DNA from: Parietaria judaica
Taxonomy: Eukaryota > Streptophyta > Magnoliopsida > Rosales > Urticaceae
NCBI GenBank assembly: GCA_954871525.1
Contig: OX940868.1
Coordinates: forward strand, 13,332,556-13,396,555
Reading direction: 5' to 3'
DNA length: 64,000 bases
In this document: piece after piece, positions 43,453 to 55,089 of the stretch
Numbering within the stretch: position 1 is the stretch's first letter
How the letters are laid out: each line of letters starts with the position of its first letter
The notes under the pieces: generated by a model
Databases searched by the model: none
Told to the model about the DNA's origin: nothing
The model's input: only the letters and a program-made list of their open reading frames with translations
Made by a program: the position numbers and the translations under genes

Positions 43453-44585
43453 GTATGTATCCTTTCTGTACTTCACATGAATGTGAAAGAATTTGGTCAC
43501 GAGTTCACTACAGAAAATGAGTTTGAAAAAAAAAAAAAGCATCGATGATCAATCTTTTATCTTTTTCCAGCATTTAGGTGAAAAGCGTACGTGAAAGCCT
43601 CTTTTTATATGTACGATTAATTTGTGCCGGTGAAACATCTCTATACCGACATTTTTCACATCAAGCATCAGTATAGTTAAACTTGAATTTTCAGAAATAT
43701 AAATAAAATTTATTTAGTTTCTCATATAGTTTCTCATACAAAATTTATCTTATAAATATGCATTAATATACGTAATGAATATGCGAATATATGTTCAATC
43801 ATATATTATAAGTTATAATTAGTAGGAATCAGTCAATACCATATAGATAGTAAAGAGTAATAAATGGGTTTAGAAACTTCTTTTGTGGATTGAAATCGAG
43901 GAAAATGAGATAGGTTTATTAGGTCATGCCTCCTTAGTGGCAAATGATGACGTAAGCAACATAACAGGTAGTCAAATCTTAATCATTATTGACTCCTTAA
44001 ACATATATAGTATTCTATTAATTAAGGATTAATCATGTGAAGTTATTTACCCGATACAATAATGATCCGCGTATAATAACTTTAACATAATGAGATCTAG
44101 ATAATTGTAAGAAAATCACGTGAAGTGAAGATACCATTTTTTAAGACCGTATATGTCAAATATAACCAATATTTTTACTTTAGATATGATAGACTTGTGT
44201 GCGTATAAATAATCCACTACACGTTATGTAAAGATATGTGTGATTAATAACCATCGGGTTACTGGAAAAGCCAAGTTTTAACCGTAGTAAGAGGCATACT
44301 TTGAAGAGTATCGCATCCCACTCCTGCTTGCAAAGTTGCAGATTCGGTCTTTGGGAGATAAGGTACGTGCTTAGGACCACAAATATTTGGAAACATATTG
44401 TACTGCTTAAAGGGGCCTCAAAATCGTCATTGCAGGGCCTAATCGTTGACTGCCAGACTTGACCTTCTAACGCTTCTGCATTTTTCTTACAATAGATGAA
44501 GACGAAGACCAATAAGAAAGTGGGAGAGAAGATAAAAGTGGGGGCAGTGGGGCCGCTTACTTCCTTTAATTTAAATTCAAATTCT

Positions 44586-45057
44586 TAAAGGTGGAGTCAG
44601 AATTTCTACACGAAAGGGCGAAAAAAATTAAGTCGGATTCTATAGAATACAATATATGAAATAGAGAGTATTATTTAATTAATAATTTTCATAAATCGAT
44701 AAAATATTTAGTGATACAATTGTACAAAAAAATATTACTTAATATATAATAAAAGAATCTTTATATTAAGATATAAGTATACTAATATGGAGAGATCATA
44801 TATATATATATAATGAACTTGATCGGAATTGAATCTTCATTTCATACAAGGAGAGAGTTAACACTACTGGACTTAAATATCCACTACACCAGAGTATCAA
44901 CTTTGTCAAATTATGATACATTCTATATATAAATATATATTGATTAAATTGTATATATTTGTTAACTAAAAATTAAGGATTTGAACCAAATGGGGGCGGC
45001 ACCTGCTCGGACCTTAATTGCTTGGCCCTAACTAGTTCCACCACTGTCGTCGCCCTG
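44586..45057. mobile_element. Degraded hAT copy (48021 family)
   Basis: It aligns along its length with the host element at 48021-53806 (minus the Copia-3 insert), including shared blocks cgataaaatatttagtgatacaa, aaaagaatctttata, ccagagtat and a right-hand gatttgaa...gggggcgg stretch. The termini are decayed (taaaggtggag, gccctg) and no duplication can be confirmed. The following 45058-48020 is AT-rich with no supported gene. Confidence 0.6.
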
Positions 45058-48000
45058 CCACAACTCTGTTTGGTCGACGGGTCAAATACCATTTTACAGC
45101 GCTTCTATATCCTATTCGATACATACATAATGCCCATTTTGGGCTTATTAATAGTAGAATTTAAATAATTATAATAAATAATTAAAAATTATAATAAAAT
45201 TGTGTAGATATAACACATGTACCCCGTCAACATTTTTAACAACAAATTGCGAAATTACTGCTTTATAAAACTTAGATAATTCTCCTACTACATATATATA
45301 CCCGAATACCTACCAATACAATCGACTAAAACTTATACTTTTGCCTCTATTATTCACGTGTCCTTGGATTATGATCTCTTTCACCTATAACTCATTTAAT
45401 ATCGACCATACTCCAACAATACATAGAGAGCATTGAATTATTATAAGCTCAAATTAATACGAAGCTTCACTCTCACAGAACAATATGACCATCCATCCAG
45501 TAACGATATAATTGTATTTGGAAAGACCATGCACGCACAGAAAAAATAGCTCTCGTGTAATAGAGACAGTACCAAGTTGACACACTGTACACAAATGAAT
45601 GCTTATTATAATAGATCGCAGAAAATCATATATCCGAGACAGAAAGAGACAGATATAATTTGGTCACTGTGACGTCTGTGAGTGGGATCTGACTCGTAGA
45701 AGCAAAGTGAAGGGCTACAAGAATAATAATAATAATAAACGTCGTCAAGTTCCGATGGCTTGAGGTGATAAGCCAATCTTTTCTTGTCTAAAGATGGGGA
45801 CTTTTGGCCATAAAATATGCAGCATTGTGGAATTTCAGTATGTAAGAAACCAATACGATGACATAAGAGAGCGTCTCCCATTGGCTGATAAGTCAGTGCA
45901 TTGACGCAATACGAGCAATTGCCTTTCATCCTCATAAGTTAGGTACATGCTCAAGACCCTACGCTTTATTTATTCTCGACCAAAATCACCAATATCTTTT
46001 GAATTTATGTTTATTTAGGTTAAAACTATATTTATAAATACGTACAAGCATGCTTGTCATTTTCAGTATTTAACTAATTTTGAAAAATAAATTGCTTTAT
46101 TTAGGTTAGTTTTGTAAGAACTAGCTGAGAAGATACGTTATACAATATAGCCTCGATAAATTTATAATGTCGGGAACGTCAAAATTTATTATATTATCTT
46201 ATACAACATGTCAAAAATATTGCAATAACAATACAAAGTTTGAAGATGATATAACTAAAGTAGAGCTTGTTTCATGCAATTGTGCAGTTGTAGCGAGAAT
46301 TACTTGTTTTTTTTGTTACATCATAAAAATACAAGACCAGACCTTCTTGATGTTATGCAGATGCTTAGAGTTAAATTTGAAAGATTTCCGGAATAAGCAA
46401 ATTAACTTCATAAACATATTTTAAAAACACTACAAGATTAATTATTAGTGTAATTTGTTTTTATTTAAGATGATTTCTTAACTATTTATGCAATGTTAAA
46501 TTTTATTCATAGTGATTTCATAATTATATATGTAATATTATTATTTTTTATGTTGAATTATTAATTTATATATCAGTTGGGACCTATATATATTTTTTAA
46601 TATTAGATTATAAATTTAACGAAATAGTAATTTAGCTAGTTTTGCCCTAGTCAGAATCGGATAAAATTATTATTTAATCGAGGTTATTAATTTATCAAGT
46701 ATTATAACTTACTGATAACTTATTGAGGTTTTACTGTATGTAAATATATTCATTACAGCGACATAATTCACCGGATATCAAAAGCAACAAAATGGCCAAA
46801 AACTAATCTTTTGTATTTTTATCTACACGGATATTACGGTTGATACCTATACAATATTAATTATTAAGTTTCCATATACAAGTAATTTATTTTAATTCAG
46901 CCATAATATTTCTAGTACTTTGAAAGTGATACAAATTATATATGGGGCTTAAGGAAAACAACTGGCCACAGAAAATAATCTTTCTATTACAAACCCTACT
47001 ATATATCTACCCCCTTTAGTATATAATTTATATATACCACACAAAAATAAAATAAATAAAACTCATGATGTTTAATGGTGCCGTGCTGAGAATTCTTGTT
47101 GCATTTTGATTTGCCTTTTTCCCTTTTTGTTTAATATTATTCTTTCGTGATGAAAGTTAAATGAGTTAGGTCATGCTAGGTTACAGTTGTATATGAGTGT
47201 TGTAACTTTATGCATATAAATGGGTTTGATTATGACTTAATCACATGTTTAATGATTTTGGGACAACACCAAAATATAGGACATATTAGAAAAAGTCATA
47301 TTTCTTGCCTATCACCATGATCATCCATATGTAGAGTGGCTATACATAACAAAAACCTATGTGGATTTTAATGAGCTTTATTTTTAGTGAGTTTTAATAG
47401 GTTAAGGAAAACATTTATTTGGGAAATTTATATTGCTCTTTCAAGGGTTTATACTTGTTTTGTTTAGGTTCTTATAACTTCATAAAATGCATGGAATATT
47501 ATTATTCCAAAATTAACATTTAAAGTTACACTATTACATCAAGGCTTTAATTACTAATATATGAGGAAATTATTCAATCACAAAACATATATTTTTTTAG
47601 CCTAAAAGCTGGATTTCCACCATGAATATTTTCTAGCCAACTTCCCATAAACTTGTAACAAAGATAATTTAAAATACACGCATATATTTCTATGTATACC
47701 TATTTTAGATATCCAAGAAAAGAATGTTATCTTCTATCTTTTCCAAACATGTGTGCTTAAAATGTCTTAGAAATCGAACACGTAACGGCTTAAAAAACGT
47801 ATCAAAAAACGCTTTTCTTACACTCGCCTTTCACACTCCTTGACATCTACATAAGAAAACACCTAAGAATACAATAAACCTTAAGTTCGAGGTGGAGAAT
47901 CCCTTCTGAGACACCCCGAAAATCTGAAGTTACCCAGCTCGGCTCTTGATGAACCGTGCCTTCAGTGCTTCACGCCTACGCCCATGCTCCCCAGTCGGTA

Positions 48001-48434
48001 GAATAACGAAGTCTTGGGACCAGGGGCGGAGCTAGGATTTTGCCAAGAGGGGGCAAAAAATATTAAACCGCAATTTTTAGAATATAATATAATAAATAAA
48101 ATATTTTTATAGTTAATTTTAAATAATCGATAAAATATTTAGTGATACAATTATACAATTAAAAAAATTATAGCTTAGTGTATAATAAAAGAATCTTTAT
48201 ACTAAGAGATGATTAACAATATAGATCATAAATGTTAAAAAAATAAAGTTGATGAGAATTGAACCTTAGTCTTCAAAGATGGAGATTTAAAAAATAGCCC
48301 CTACACCAGAGTATTAACTTGGTTTGGTAATGATGCATTTAATATATATATATTAATAAAACTGTATATATTTATTCATTAAATCACGGATTTGAATCAA
48401 GTGGGGGTGGCCGTCCCCGCTCGGCCCTCAATAA

Positions 48435-48960
48435 TGTGAGCTTAAGCTTGACTTAGTCCGGATGACGACCAGAAGCCAAGACGGGCAGAAAGACTTGCGA
48501 GAAGTCAGCCCGGGTACAGACCAGAACAAAGGACGGACAGACGTTCAGCCCAGCTCGGGTGAACACATGAAGAGAGTCCGCATAGAAGGCAAGCTCAGCC
48601 CGGAGCATACGAGCAGGTCAGCTCGGGGACAGAAAGACTGTCCGGGCAGAAAAGGGAAAGTCTACCCAGAAAGGAAAGCGCGTAGCTTGAGGAGCAAACA
48701 AAGATTTGGCGAGATTGTTTAGGGTAGTTTCCTGATTTAGTGCGAATCTGTTAGCTAGGGTTTTGCCAATGTGAGGCCTATATAAACCTAGCAGTATACT
48801 CTGTAAATTAAGAGTTAAGAGTAGAGTGTGAGTCCATTAAGTTTCGAGTTATCTTTGTAATTGCCTTCAATATTAATCAGAGAAATTCTTCTCCCAAATT
48901 CGTGTTCTTAAGTTCGTGTGATTTGTGGTGATTACTAGTGTTATTCGCAGATCCGTGGTT
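48435..48960 (+). repeat. Copia-3 left LTR, 3' end deleted
   Basis: It starts TGTGAGCTTAAGC. A TATA box (ctatataaa, 48778-48786) marks the likely promoter. Compared with the right LTR and the solo LTR, it lacks the last bases (gggatccaaca), and the sequence runs straight from gtggtt into the primer site. Confidence 0.93.
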
Positions 48961-48974
48961 TGGTATCAGAGCTT
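48961..48974 (+). other. Copia-3 primer binding site
   Basis: tggtatcagagctt matches the tRNA-iMet complement used by plant copia elements. It is fused to the shortened left LTR. Confidence 0.9.
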
Positions 48975-48986
48975 CAATCGAAGAAC

Positions 48987-49844
48987 ATGTCTTCATCGGA
49001 ATCGACGATCAGAGATCTGGTTGTGAAGAAACCAGAATCCAGGGAAGGCACAGTGACACTCCATTACCCCATGCTCACGAAGAGCAATTACGCCGTGTGG
49101 GCGCTGAAGATGAGGGTAAATCTGCAAGCGCAGGGAGTGTGGGAGGCCATTGAAGGTGGCAACTCTGAAGGGCGCAAAGAAAGAATGGCACTCGCAGCAA
49201 TCTACCAAGCTGTTCCAGAAGAACTCCTTCTCATGTTCTCTGAGAAGGATTCCGCAAAAGAAGCATGGAAAACGCTTCGGACTATGCACATGGGCGCAGA
49301 TCGAGTCAAGGATGCCAAAGTCCAGACCCTGAAGAGTGAATTCGAGGTCATGCGGATGAAGGAAAGCGAGTCGGTGGACGACTTCGCTCTGAGACTCACG
49401 TCCATTGTGACCGGCATACGCTCACTGGGGGACAAGGTGGACGAGACCACCATTGTCACCAGATTTCTACGTGCGTTGCCTCGCAGGTACATGCAGATAG
49501 TGACGTCGATTGAACAGTTCGGCGATCTCAAGACTATGACGGTTGAAGAGGTTGTTGGGCGTCTCAAAACCCACGAAGAGAGACTTCGGGGCTACGGCGA
49601 CAAAGGAGACGAGCAGAATCTCCTACTCACGCATGAAGAGTGGACAGCGAGACAGAGAAGATCCGGGGGAGCCGAATCTTTATCAAATATCTCAGGACGG
49701 AACAACTACAGTGGAGAATTCCGAGGACGCGGACAAGGTCGAGGACGAGGTCGAGGCAGAGATTCGCGAGGACGCGGAAGCAGCTCGAGCCGTCAAGAAG
49801 GACCGACACAAAGGGACAAAAGCACAGTGAAGTGCTATTCTTGA
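48987..49844 (+). CDS. Copia-3 gag (ends within zinc knuckle)
   Basis: This 285-residue gag starts MSSSESTIRDLVV, after the first in-frame ATG downstream of the primer site. It carries the copia gag core (about residues 20-210: YAVWALKMRVNL, DDFALRLTSIV and TRFLRALPRRY motifs) followed by an Arg/Gly-rich stretch (about 240-260). The frame stops at TGA (49842-49844) exactly where the second Cys of the CCHC knuckle is expected: KCYS is followed by the stop and then [10 protein letters not shown] in the same frame. Gag forms the cytoplasmic virus-like particle. Either this is a single nonsense change in an otherwise intact copy or the stop is read through; the first is more likely. Confidence 0.9.
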   Translation: MSSSESTIRDLVVKKPESREGTVTLHYPMLTKSNYAVWALKMRVNLQAQGVWEAIEGGNSEGRKERMALAAIYQAVPEELLLMFSEKDSAKEAWKTLRTMHMGADRVKDAKVQTLKSEFEVMRMKESESVDDFALRLTSIVTGIRSLGDKVDETTIVTRFLRALPRRYMQIVTSIEQFGDLKTMTVEEVVGRLKTHEERLRGYGDKGDEQNLLLTHEEWTARQRRSGGAESLSNISGRNNYSGEFRGRGQGRGRGRGRDSRGRGSSSSRQEGPTQRDKSTVKCYS

Positions 49845-52800
49845 CAGAAGCTCGGACACTTCGCATCAGAGTGCCGGAGCAGAAACCAGGGCGAGGAAGC
49901 GAACCTAGCAAGGTTCCCAGACGACCAGCCGGCATTGTTATTTGCCGAGCAGATTGTACACCTGGCCGGACAGAACGGTGAGCACGAAGCCGAGGAGAAC
50001 TGTCCGGAGGATCTTAGTGATCAGCGCTACCCGAAGAAGACCAGCGAGCAGGTCTTTCTTATCGAGGATAAGGTTTTTGCAAATCTCCTCGCACACGATG
50101 AGAGAAGAGTCAGTACCGATGTATGGTATCTTGACAACGGGGCAAGCAACCACATGATCGGAGACCGAGCTAAGTTTGAAGAGCTCGATGAGAATATCAC
50201 GGGCAACGTGAAATTCGGCGACGAATCCGTCGTAGAGATCAAAGGCAGAGGGTCGATCCTGTTCGAGTGCAAGAATGACGACCAGCGTTTGATGACTGAG
50301 GTTTACTTCATCCCGAAGTTGAAGAGTAACATCATCAGTCTGGGACAGATGACGGAGATCGGGAATACGGTGGTGCTAGCCGGGCCCTACCTAAAGATGT
50401 GGACCAAAGATAGAGTGCTGTTGATGAAGGTGGAGCGGACACCTAACAGACTCTACAAGATCCTCCTGAAGACTAGCCAGCCCGTCTGCCTCATGGCGTC
50501 GATGGCAGATCCGGCGTGGCTGTGGCACGCTCGACTCGGACACGTGAACTTTCACGCGCTCAAGATGATGGGCGAGAAGAACTTGGCTTTCGGAGTTCCT
50601 AAGATACAGCACCCCGACCAGCTATGTGAAAGCTGTATGATCGCGAAGCAGACGAGAATACCCTTCCCGATCAAAGCCAAGTTCCGGGCAGAAAGACCAC
50701 TACTGTTGGTGCACGCCGACCTCTGCGGTCCGATCACCCCTGCGACCACTGTCGGTAACAAGTACTTCTTCCTACTTGTTGACGACTACAGTCGATTGAT
50801 GTGGGTATATATGCTCAAGGAGAAGAGCGGAGCTTTCGAGGCTTTCAGAAAGTTCAAGAAGATCGTGGAGAATAGCACGGTGCACAGGTTGAAGGTCTTG
50901 CGTACAGACCGAGGAGGAGAATTCACTTCACAGCAGTTCGGAGAATTCTGCGACGAGGAAGGAATTCAGCGACACCTTTCAGCACCCCACACGCCACAGC
51001 AAAATGGCGTTGTGGAACGACGAAATCGGACTGTGATGAACACAGCGAGGAGCTTGCTAAAGAGTATGCAGGTTCCGGCCAGTTTCTGGGGAGAAGCAGT
51101 GAGACATGCGGTCTATCTGCTTAATCGTTTGCCGACCAAGGCACTAGGAGAGTGCACTCCCTACCAGGCGTGGTACGGGAAGAAACCCCACTTAGAACAC
51201 TTGAAAGTGTTCGGGAGCACCGCACATGTAAAGATTGCGGGTCCTAATCTCAAGAAGTTAGATGATCGGAGTCAGAAGACGGTGTACCTTGGAGCAGAGG
51301 AAGGAAGCAAGGCACACAGATTCTATGATCCACGACGCGGCAGACTCCAAGTGAGCAGAGATGCAGTGTTCGAAGAAGAGATGAAGTGGGATTGGCGCGA
51401 CGAACGAGGAGACCCCGAGCAGAACTCAGTGGAGTTCAGCGTAGAAGAAGACCAGGATGTTGCCGAGCAGCAGCAGCCCGGAACACCCAGCTCAGGAACA
51501 GTCTTGCCAGAGACAAGGGAAACCAGCCCGGGAGAGAGTACCCCGGACACACCACAGACACCAAGTCCGAGCAGGACCAGCCCGTTCAACTCGGGAGATT
51601 CTTCTATTAAAGATGGGCCACGAGGATTCCGACCTCTAGCCGAAGTCTACGAGCAGACTCAAGAGGTGGACTTAGAGGAACTCTCATTGCTTTGCGCAGA
51701 AGAGCCAACTAACTTCCAAGAGGCAGCAGCCGAGCAAGAGTGGCAGGAAGCAATGAAGAAGGAGTTGGAGTCAATCGAGAAAAACAGGACATGGGAGCTA
51801 ACTGACCTTCCAAAAGGTCACAAGTCCATCGGCCTGAAGTGGGTGTACAAGCTGAAGAAGGACACAGAGGGGAATGTCCTTAAGCACAAGGCAAGACTGG
51901 TAGCTAAAGGCTACGTGCAGAAGAAAGGTATAGACTTCGACGAAGTCTTTGCACCAGTAGCGAGACTGGACACGATCAGACTGATCCTTGCCCTAGCAGC
52001 GCATCGAGGATGGGATGTTCACCACATGGATGTCAAATCGGCATTCCTAAACGGTGACCTCGAGGAAGAAGTGTACGTTAAGCAACCAGAAGGGTTCGGC
52101 GTCACAGTGAAGGAGCAGAAGGTGTACAGACTTTCCAAGGCCTTGTACGGGTTGAGACAAGCACCAAGAGCGTGGAATATTCGAATCGACAAGAGCTTGA
52201 AGAATCTTGGATTTACTAAGTGCCTGAGGGAGCAGGCACTCTACACCAGGAGTACCGGACAGGAGACTCTGATCGTGGGAGTATACGTGGACGACCTGAT
52301 CGTCACAGGATCCAGCGCAGAAGGCGTGGATGGATTCAAGCAGCAGATGATGGCCGAATTCGAGATGAGCGATCTCGGATTACTTTCATACTATCTCGGG
52401 ATAGAGGTGGAGCAAAAGAAAGACTGTATCACGCTGAAGCAGTCGGCCTATGCGAGGAAGATCCTTAAACAGTTCGAGATGGAGGACTGTAACTCGAGCA
52501 AGTACCCCAAGGAGGCGAAGCTGCAGCTCGGGAAGGATGCGGAAGGGAAGAAAGTGGATCCCACAAAATACAGACGCGTGATCGGGTGTTTGAGGTATCT
52601 CACTCATACCCAACCAGACATTGCACACGCGGTGGGAATAGTCAGTCGTTACATGGAGAACCCCACAAGTGCACACCAGCAGGCAGTGAAGCACATATTG
52701 AGGTATGTGAAAGGGACGACGGACTACGGGATCCAGTACAACCGAGGAAGTGAAGCAGAAGTACTCGTCGGCTTTACGGACAGCGATCTGGCCGGTGACA

Positions 52801-53540
52801 TCGATGATAGAAAAAGTACCGGAGGGATGGCGTTTTATCTCAACGGGAATCTAATCACCTGGCAGTCCCAGAAGCAGCAGACAGTAGCTTTATCCTCATG
52901 TGAAGCGGAGTTCATGGCGGCAACCGCAGCAGCATGTCAAGCTATGTGGTTAAAAGGACTACTCAATGAAATGACGGGTTCTGAGCAGAATCCACCAACT
53001 CTCTACGTGGACAAAAAATCTGCAATAGCGTTGATGAAGAATCCAGTGTTTCACGGACGAAGCAAACACATTGACACGAAGTATCACTATATTCGTGAGT
53101 GTGTGGAGAAACGACAGATCGTCGTAGAGTTCATCAGCACAAGGGTACAGCGGGCAGATATCCTCACCAAGGCATTGGCGAGAGTAAAGTTCGCAGAGAT
53201 GAGAGAGCTACTCGGAGTAAGAAGTGTAGCAAGTCAAGCTTACGGGGGAGAATGTGAGCTTAAGCTTGACTTAGTCCGGATGACGACCAGAAGCCAAGAT
53301 GGGCAGAAAGACTTGCGAGAAGTCAGCCCGGGTACAGACCAGAACAAAGGACGGACAGACGTTCAGCCCAGCTCGGGTGAACACATGAAGAGAGTCCGCA
53401 TAGAAGGCAAGCTCAGCCCGGAGCATACGAGCAGGTCAGCTCGGGGACAGAAAGACTGTCCGGGCAGAAAAGGGAAAGTCTACCCAGAAAGGAAAGCACG
53501 TAGCTTGAGGAGCAAACAAAGATTTGGCGAGATTGTTTAG
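49845..53540 (+). CDS. Copia-3 pol polyprotein frame
   Basis: It is in the same frame as gag and uninterrupted for 1231 codons; the first internal ATG is at 49935. The order is rest of the zinc knuckle, protease (DNGASNHM, about 50133), integrase zinc region ([12 protein letters not shown]), integrase core ([24 protein letters not shown], about 50700-51030), reverse transcriptase ([29 protein letters not shown] near 52284) and RNase H ([14 protein letters not shown] near 52779, [20 protein letters not shown]). All main catalytic motifs are present. The frame runs 96 codons into the right LTR before stopping. There is no ATG at its start, so expression needs readthrough or another mechanism. 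Confidence 0.92.
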   Translation, partial: QKLGHFASECRSRNQGEEANLARFPDDQPALLFAEQIVHLAGQNGEHEAEENCPEDLSDQRYPKKTSEQVFLIEDKVFANLLAHDERRVSTDVWYLDNGASNHMIGDRAKFEELDENITGNVKFGDESVVEIKGRGSILFECKNDDQRLMTEVYFIPKLKSNIISLGQMTEIGNTVVLAGPYLKMWTKDRVLLMKVERTPNRLYKILLKTSQPVCLMASMADPAWLWHARLGHVNFHALKMMGEKNLAFGVPKIQHPDQLCESCMIAKQTRIPFPIKAKFRAERPLLLVHADLCGPITPATTVGNKYFFLLVDDYSRLMWVYMLKEKSGAFEAFRKFKKIVENSTVHRLKVLRTDRGGEFTSQQFGEFCDEEGIQRHLSAPHTPQQNGVVERRNRTVMNTARSLLKSMQVPASFWGEAVRHAVYLLNRLPTKALGECTPYQAWYGKKPHLEHLKVFGSTAHVKIAGPNLKKLDDRSQKTVYLGAEEGSKAHRFYDPRRGRLQVSRDAVFEEEMKWDWRDERGDPEQNSVEFSVEEDQDVAEQQQPGTPSSGTVLPETRETSPGESTPDTPQTPSPSRTSPFNSGDSSIKDGPRGFRPLAEVYEQTQEVDLEELSLLCAEEPTNFQEAAAEQEWQEAMKKELESIEKNRTWELTDLPKGHKSIGLKWVYKLKKDTEGNVLKHKARLVAKGYVQKKGIDFDEVFAPVARLDTIRLILALAAHRGWDVHHMDVKSAFLNGDLEEEVYVKQPEGFGVTVKEQKVYRLSKALYGLRQAPRAWNIRIDKSLKNLGFTKCLREQALYTRSTGQETLIVGVYVDDLIVTGSSAEGVDGFKQQMMAEFEMSDLGLLSYYLGIEVEQKKDCITLKQSAYARKILKQFEMEDCNSSKYPKEAKLQLGKDAEGKKVDPTKYRRVIGCLRYLTHTQPDIAHAVGIVSRYMENPTSAHQQAVKHILRYVKGTTDYGIQYNRGSEAEVLVGFTDSDLAGDIDDRKSTGGMAFYLNGNLITWQSQKQQTVALSSCEAEFMAATAAACQAMWLKGLLNEMTGSEQNPPTLYVDKKSAIALMKNPVFHGRSKHIDTKYHYIRECVEKRQIVVEFISTRVQRADILTKALARVKFAEMRELLGVRSVASQAYGGECELKLDLVRMTTRSQDGQKDLREVSPGTDQNKGRTDVQPSSGEHMKRVRIEGKLSPEHTSRSARGQKDCPGRKGKVYPERKARSLRSKQRFGEIV

Positions 53541-53790
53541 GGTAGTTTCCTGATTTAGTGCGAATCTGTTAGCTAGGGTTTTGCCAATGTGAGGCCTATA
53601 TAAACCTAGCAGTATACTCTGTAAATTAAGAGTTAAGAGTAGAGTGTGAGTCCATTAAGTTTCGAGTTATCTTTGTAATTGCCTTCAATATTAATCAGAG
53701 AAATTCTTCTCCCAAATTCGTGTTCTTAAGTTCGTGTGATTCGTGGTGATTACTAGTGTTATTCGCAGATCCGTGGTTTGGGATCCAACA
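53253..53790 (+). repeat. Copia-3 right LTR
   Basis: 538 bp from TGTGAGC to ATCCAACA. A TATA box lies at about 53596-53604. It is collinear with the left LTR without indels up to the deleted left terminus. Confidence 0.95.
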
Positions 53791-54483
53791 AATAAATCCG
53801 CCCCTGCTTGGAATCACCATTCCTCCCACGTGTGTGACTCACTATTTGCTTCTTTTTTCGAGCTAGTCAATAATAAATATATTATTAGAACTCTATTAAA
53901 TTAATACTAAATAAATTAAAAAAAATTATTAAATAATATTTTTATATAATCCTGATTCTAACTAAAATTAAATTATTACTGGATAGTATAATAAAATTAT
54001 TTTATCGCAATAATATTAATTTTATAAAGAAATACCACAAAATACTCTGTGTTTCTTTTATAAAGAAACTTTTCACACACTGTTTCTCGACACACTGTCT
54101 TCAACTAATATGAAATTCCAACCATATGATCTCAAAGCTAGTAGATAGTATAGCTCATTATATTTGTATATATCTAATTATTGGAAAATTAAATGCTAGA
54201 GAAATAGGGAATGAAATAGTGCAGTGATAAGTATATATTCATATATTCCAAAATAAACCTATAGACTATAGTAATAAACATTAGTGGTGCTGGAAATTGC
54301 AAAAAATAACGAGCCGCCTTTTTGTCCCTTCATTTTTTTCTCCTTGCTTTCCCTTTTTCTAGTTTTTTTGCGTCCTCTCATGTTTTTTTCCCTTCTTCTT
54401 TCTAATTACGTAATAAATATCAATTTATTGAATAAATTTTCAGTTATTTTCATGAATCCTAAAGAATATGATCTTTTATTATT

Positions 54484-54485
<2 letters not shown>

Positions 54486-54516
<31 letters not shown>
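54486..54516. repeat. (TA)n microsatellite
   Basis: A 31-base TA run in the AT-rich stretch 53815-55080, which otherwise shows nothing I can identify. Confidence 0.9.
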
Positions 54517-54517
<1 letters not shown>

Positions 54518-55089
54518 CGATTAATAATGTCGACTTTACATGTGATCCACGGAGAAAATAACTTTACCGAAAGGAAGAGCTTGCTCAAAGACTACATATC
54601 CATATTTTACACGTGATTCCACTGATAGAAATTCAAATACATTAATCTACTATGGTATATTAAAAATATATATTTTCTTAATCAACATCATATAATATTA
54701 GGCATCTTAAATGAAATTAAAATACAATCTACTAACCTACTCACATAAGATCGTACGTGCAAAAAAACATCATACGTAACGATACAGAGACAATCAAAGT
54801 TCACTTAGAAAAAATGTTTTAGACAATTTAGAGAGTTCAAAACTAAAACATTGAAGTTTGATACACTAATAATATAAGACAAATTACTAATACGTATTTA
54901 AGTATTAGACTTAAACACACAATAATCTAAATTTCTTTCTTCCATAGGAGAGTTTTTTCAAGTTTACATCTTCTGTTCAATGAATAAAGAAATTATCAGT
55001 AAATAAGTATATATATATAAAAAATAAATCCAAAGTATGCAATGTTATATATCCTACATTTAGTATGGTATAGTGATGCCGTATATTGT

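Larger units (their letters stand above)
48435..53790 (+). mobile_element. Copia-3 LTR retrotransposon, young
   Basis: It is flanked by a perfect 5-bp duplication aataa (48430-48434, 53791-53795). Where they align, the LTRs differ at about three positions in roughly 525 bases, implying a recent insertion. It has a primer site, an open gag-pol frame with a single stop, and a polypurine tract (gggggag, 53244-53250). Base composition is clearly GC-richer than the surrounding DNA. A solo LTR of the same family lies 5 kb downstream. Confidence 0.97.
48021..53806. mobile_element. hAT MITE split by Copia-3
   Basis: The inverted termini caggggcgga and tccgcccctg are flanked by 8-mers cttgggac and cttggaat (6 of 8 identical). 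Without the nested Copia-3 and one copy of its target duplication, the element is only about 425 bp. The termini match the 30592-31456 element and the decayed copy at 44586. Non-coding. Confidence 0.75.

Noticed and set aside
44180..44512. 110-codon minus frame, Cys- and Leu-rich
   Set aside because: Slightly GC-richer than its surroundings, but I recognise no family, promoter or splice structure.
45606..45935. 109-codon minus frame with a Tyr run
   Set aside because: The Tyr run is an AT microsatellite (ataataata) and no domain is recognisable.
47890..48012. GC-richer patch that might be a gene end
   Set aside because: After removing the nested hAT and Copia-3, the rejoined sequence gives only a short frame with stops and no recognisable domain.
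49202..52694. Antisense frames across Copia-3
   Set aside because: Shadows of the gag-pol frame, with no independent motifs.
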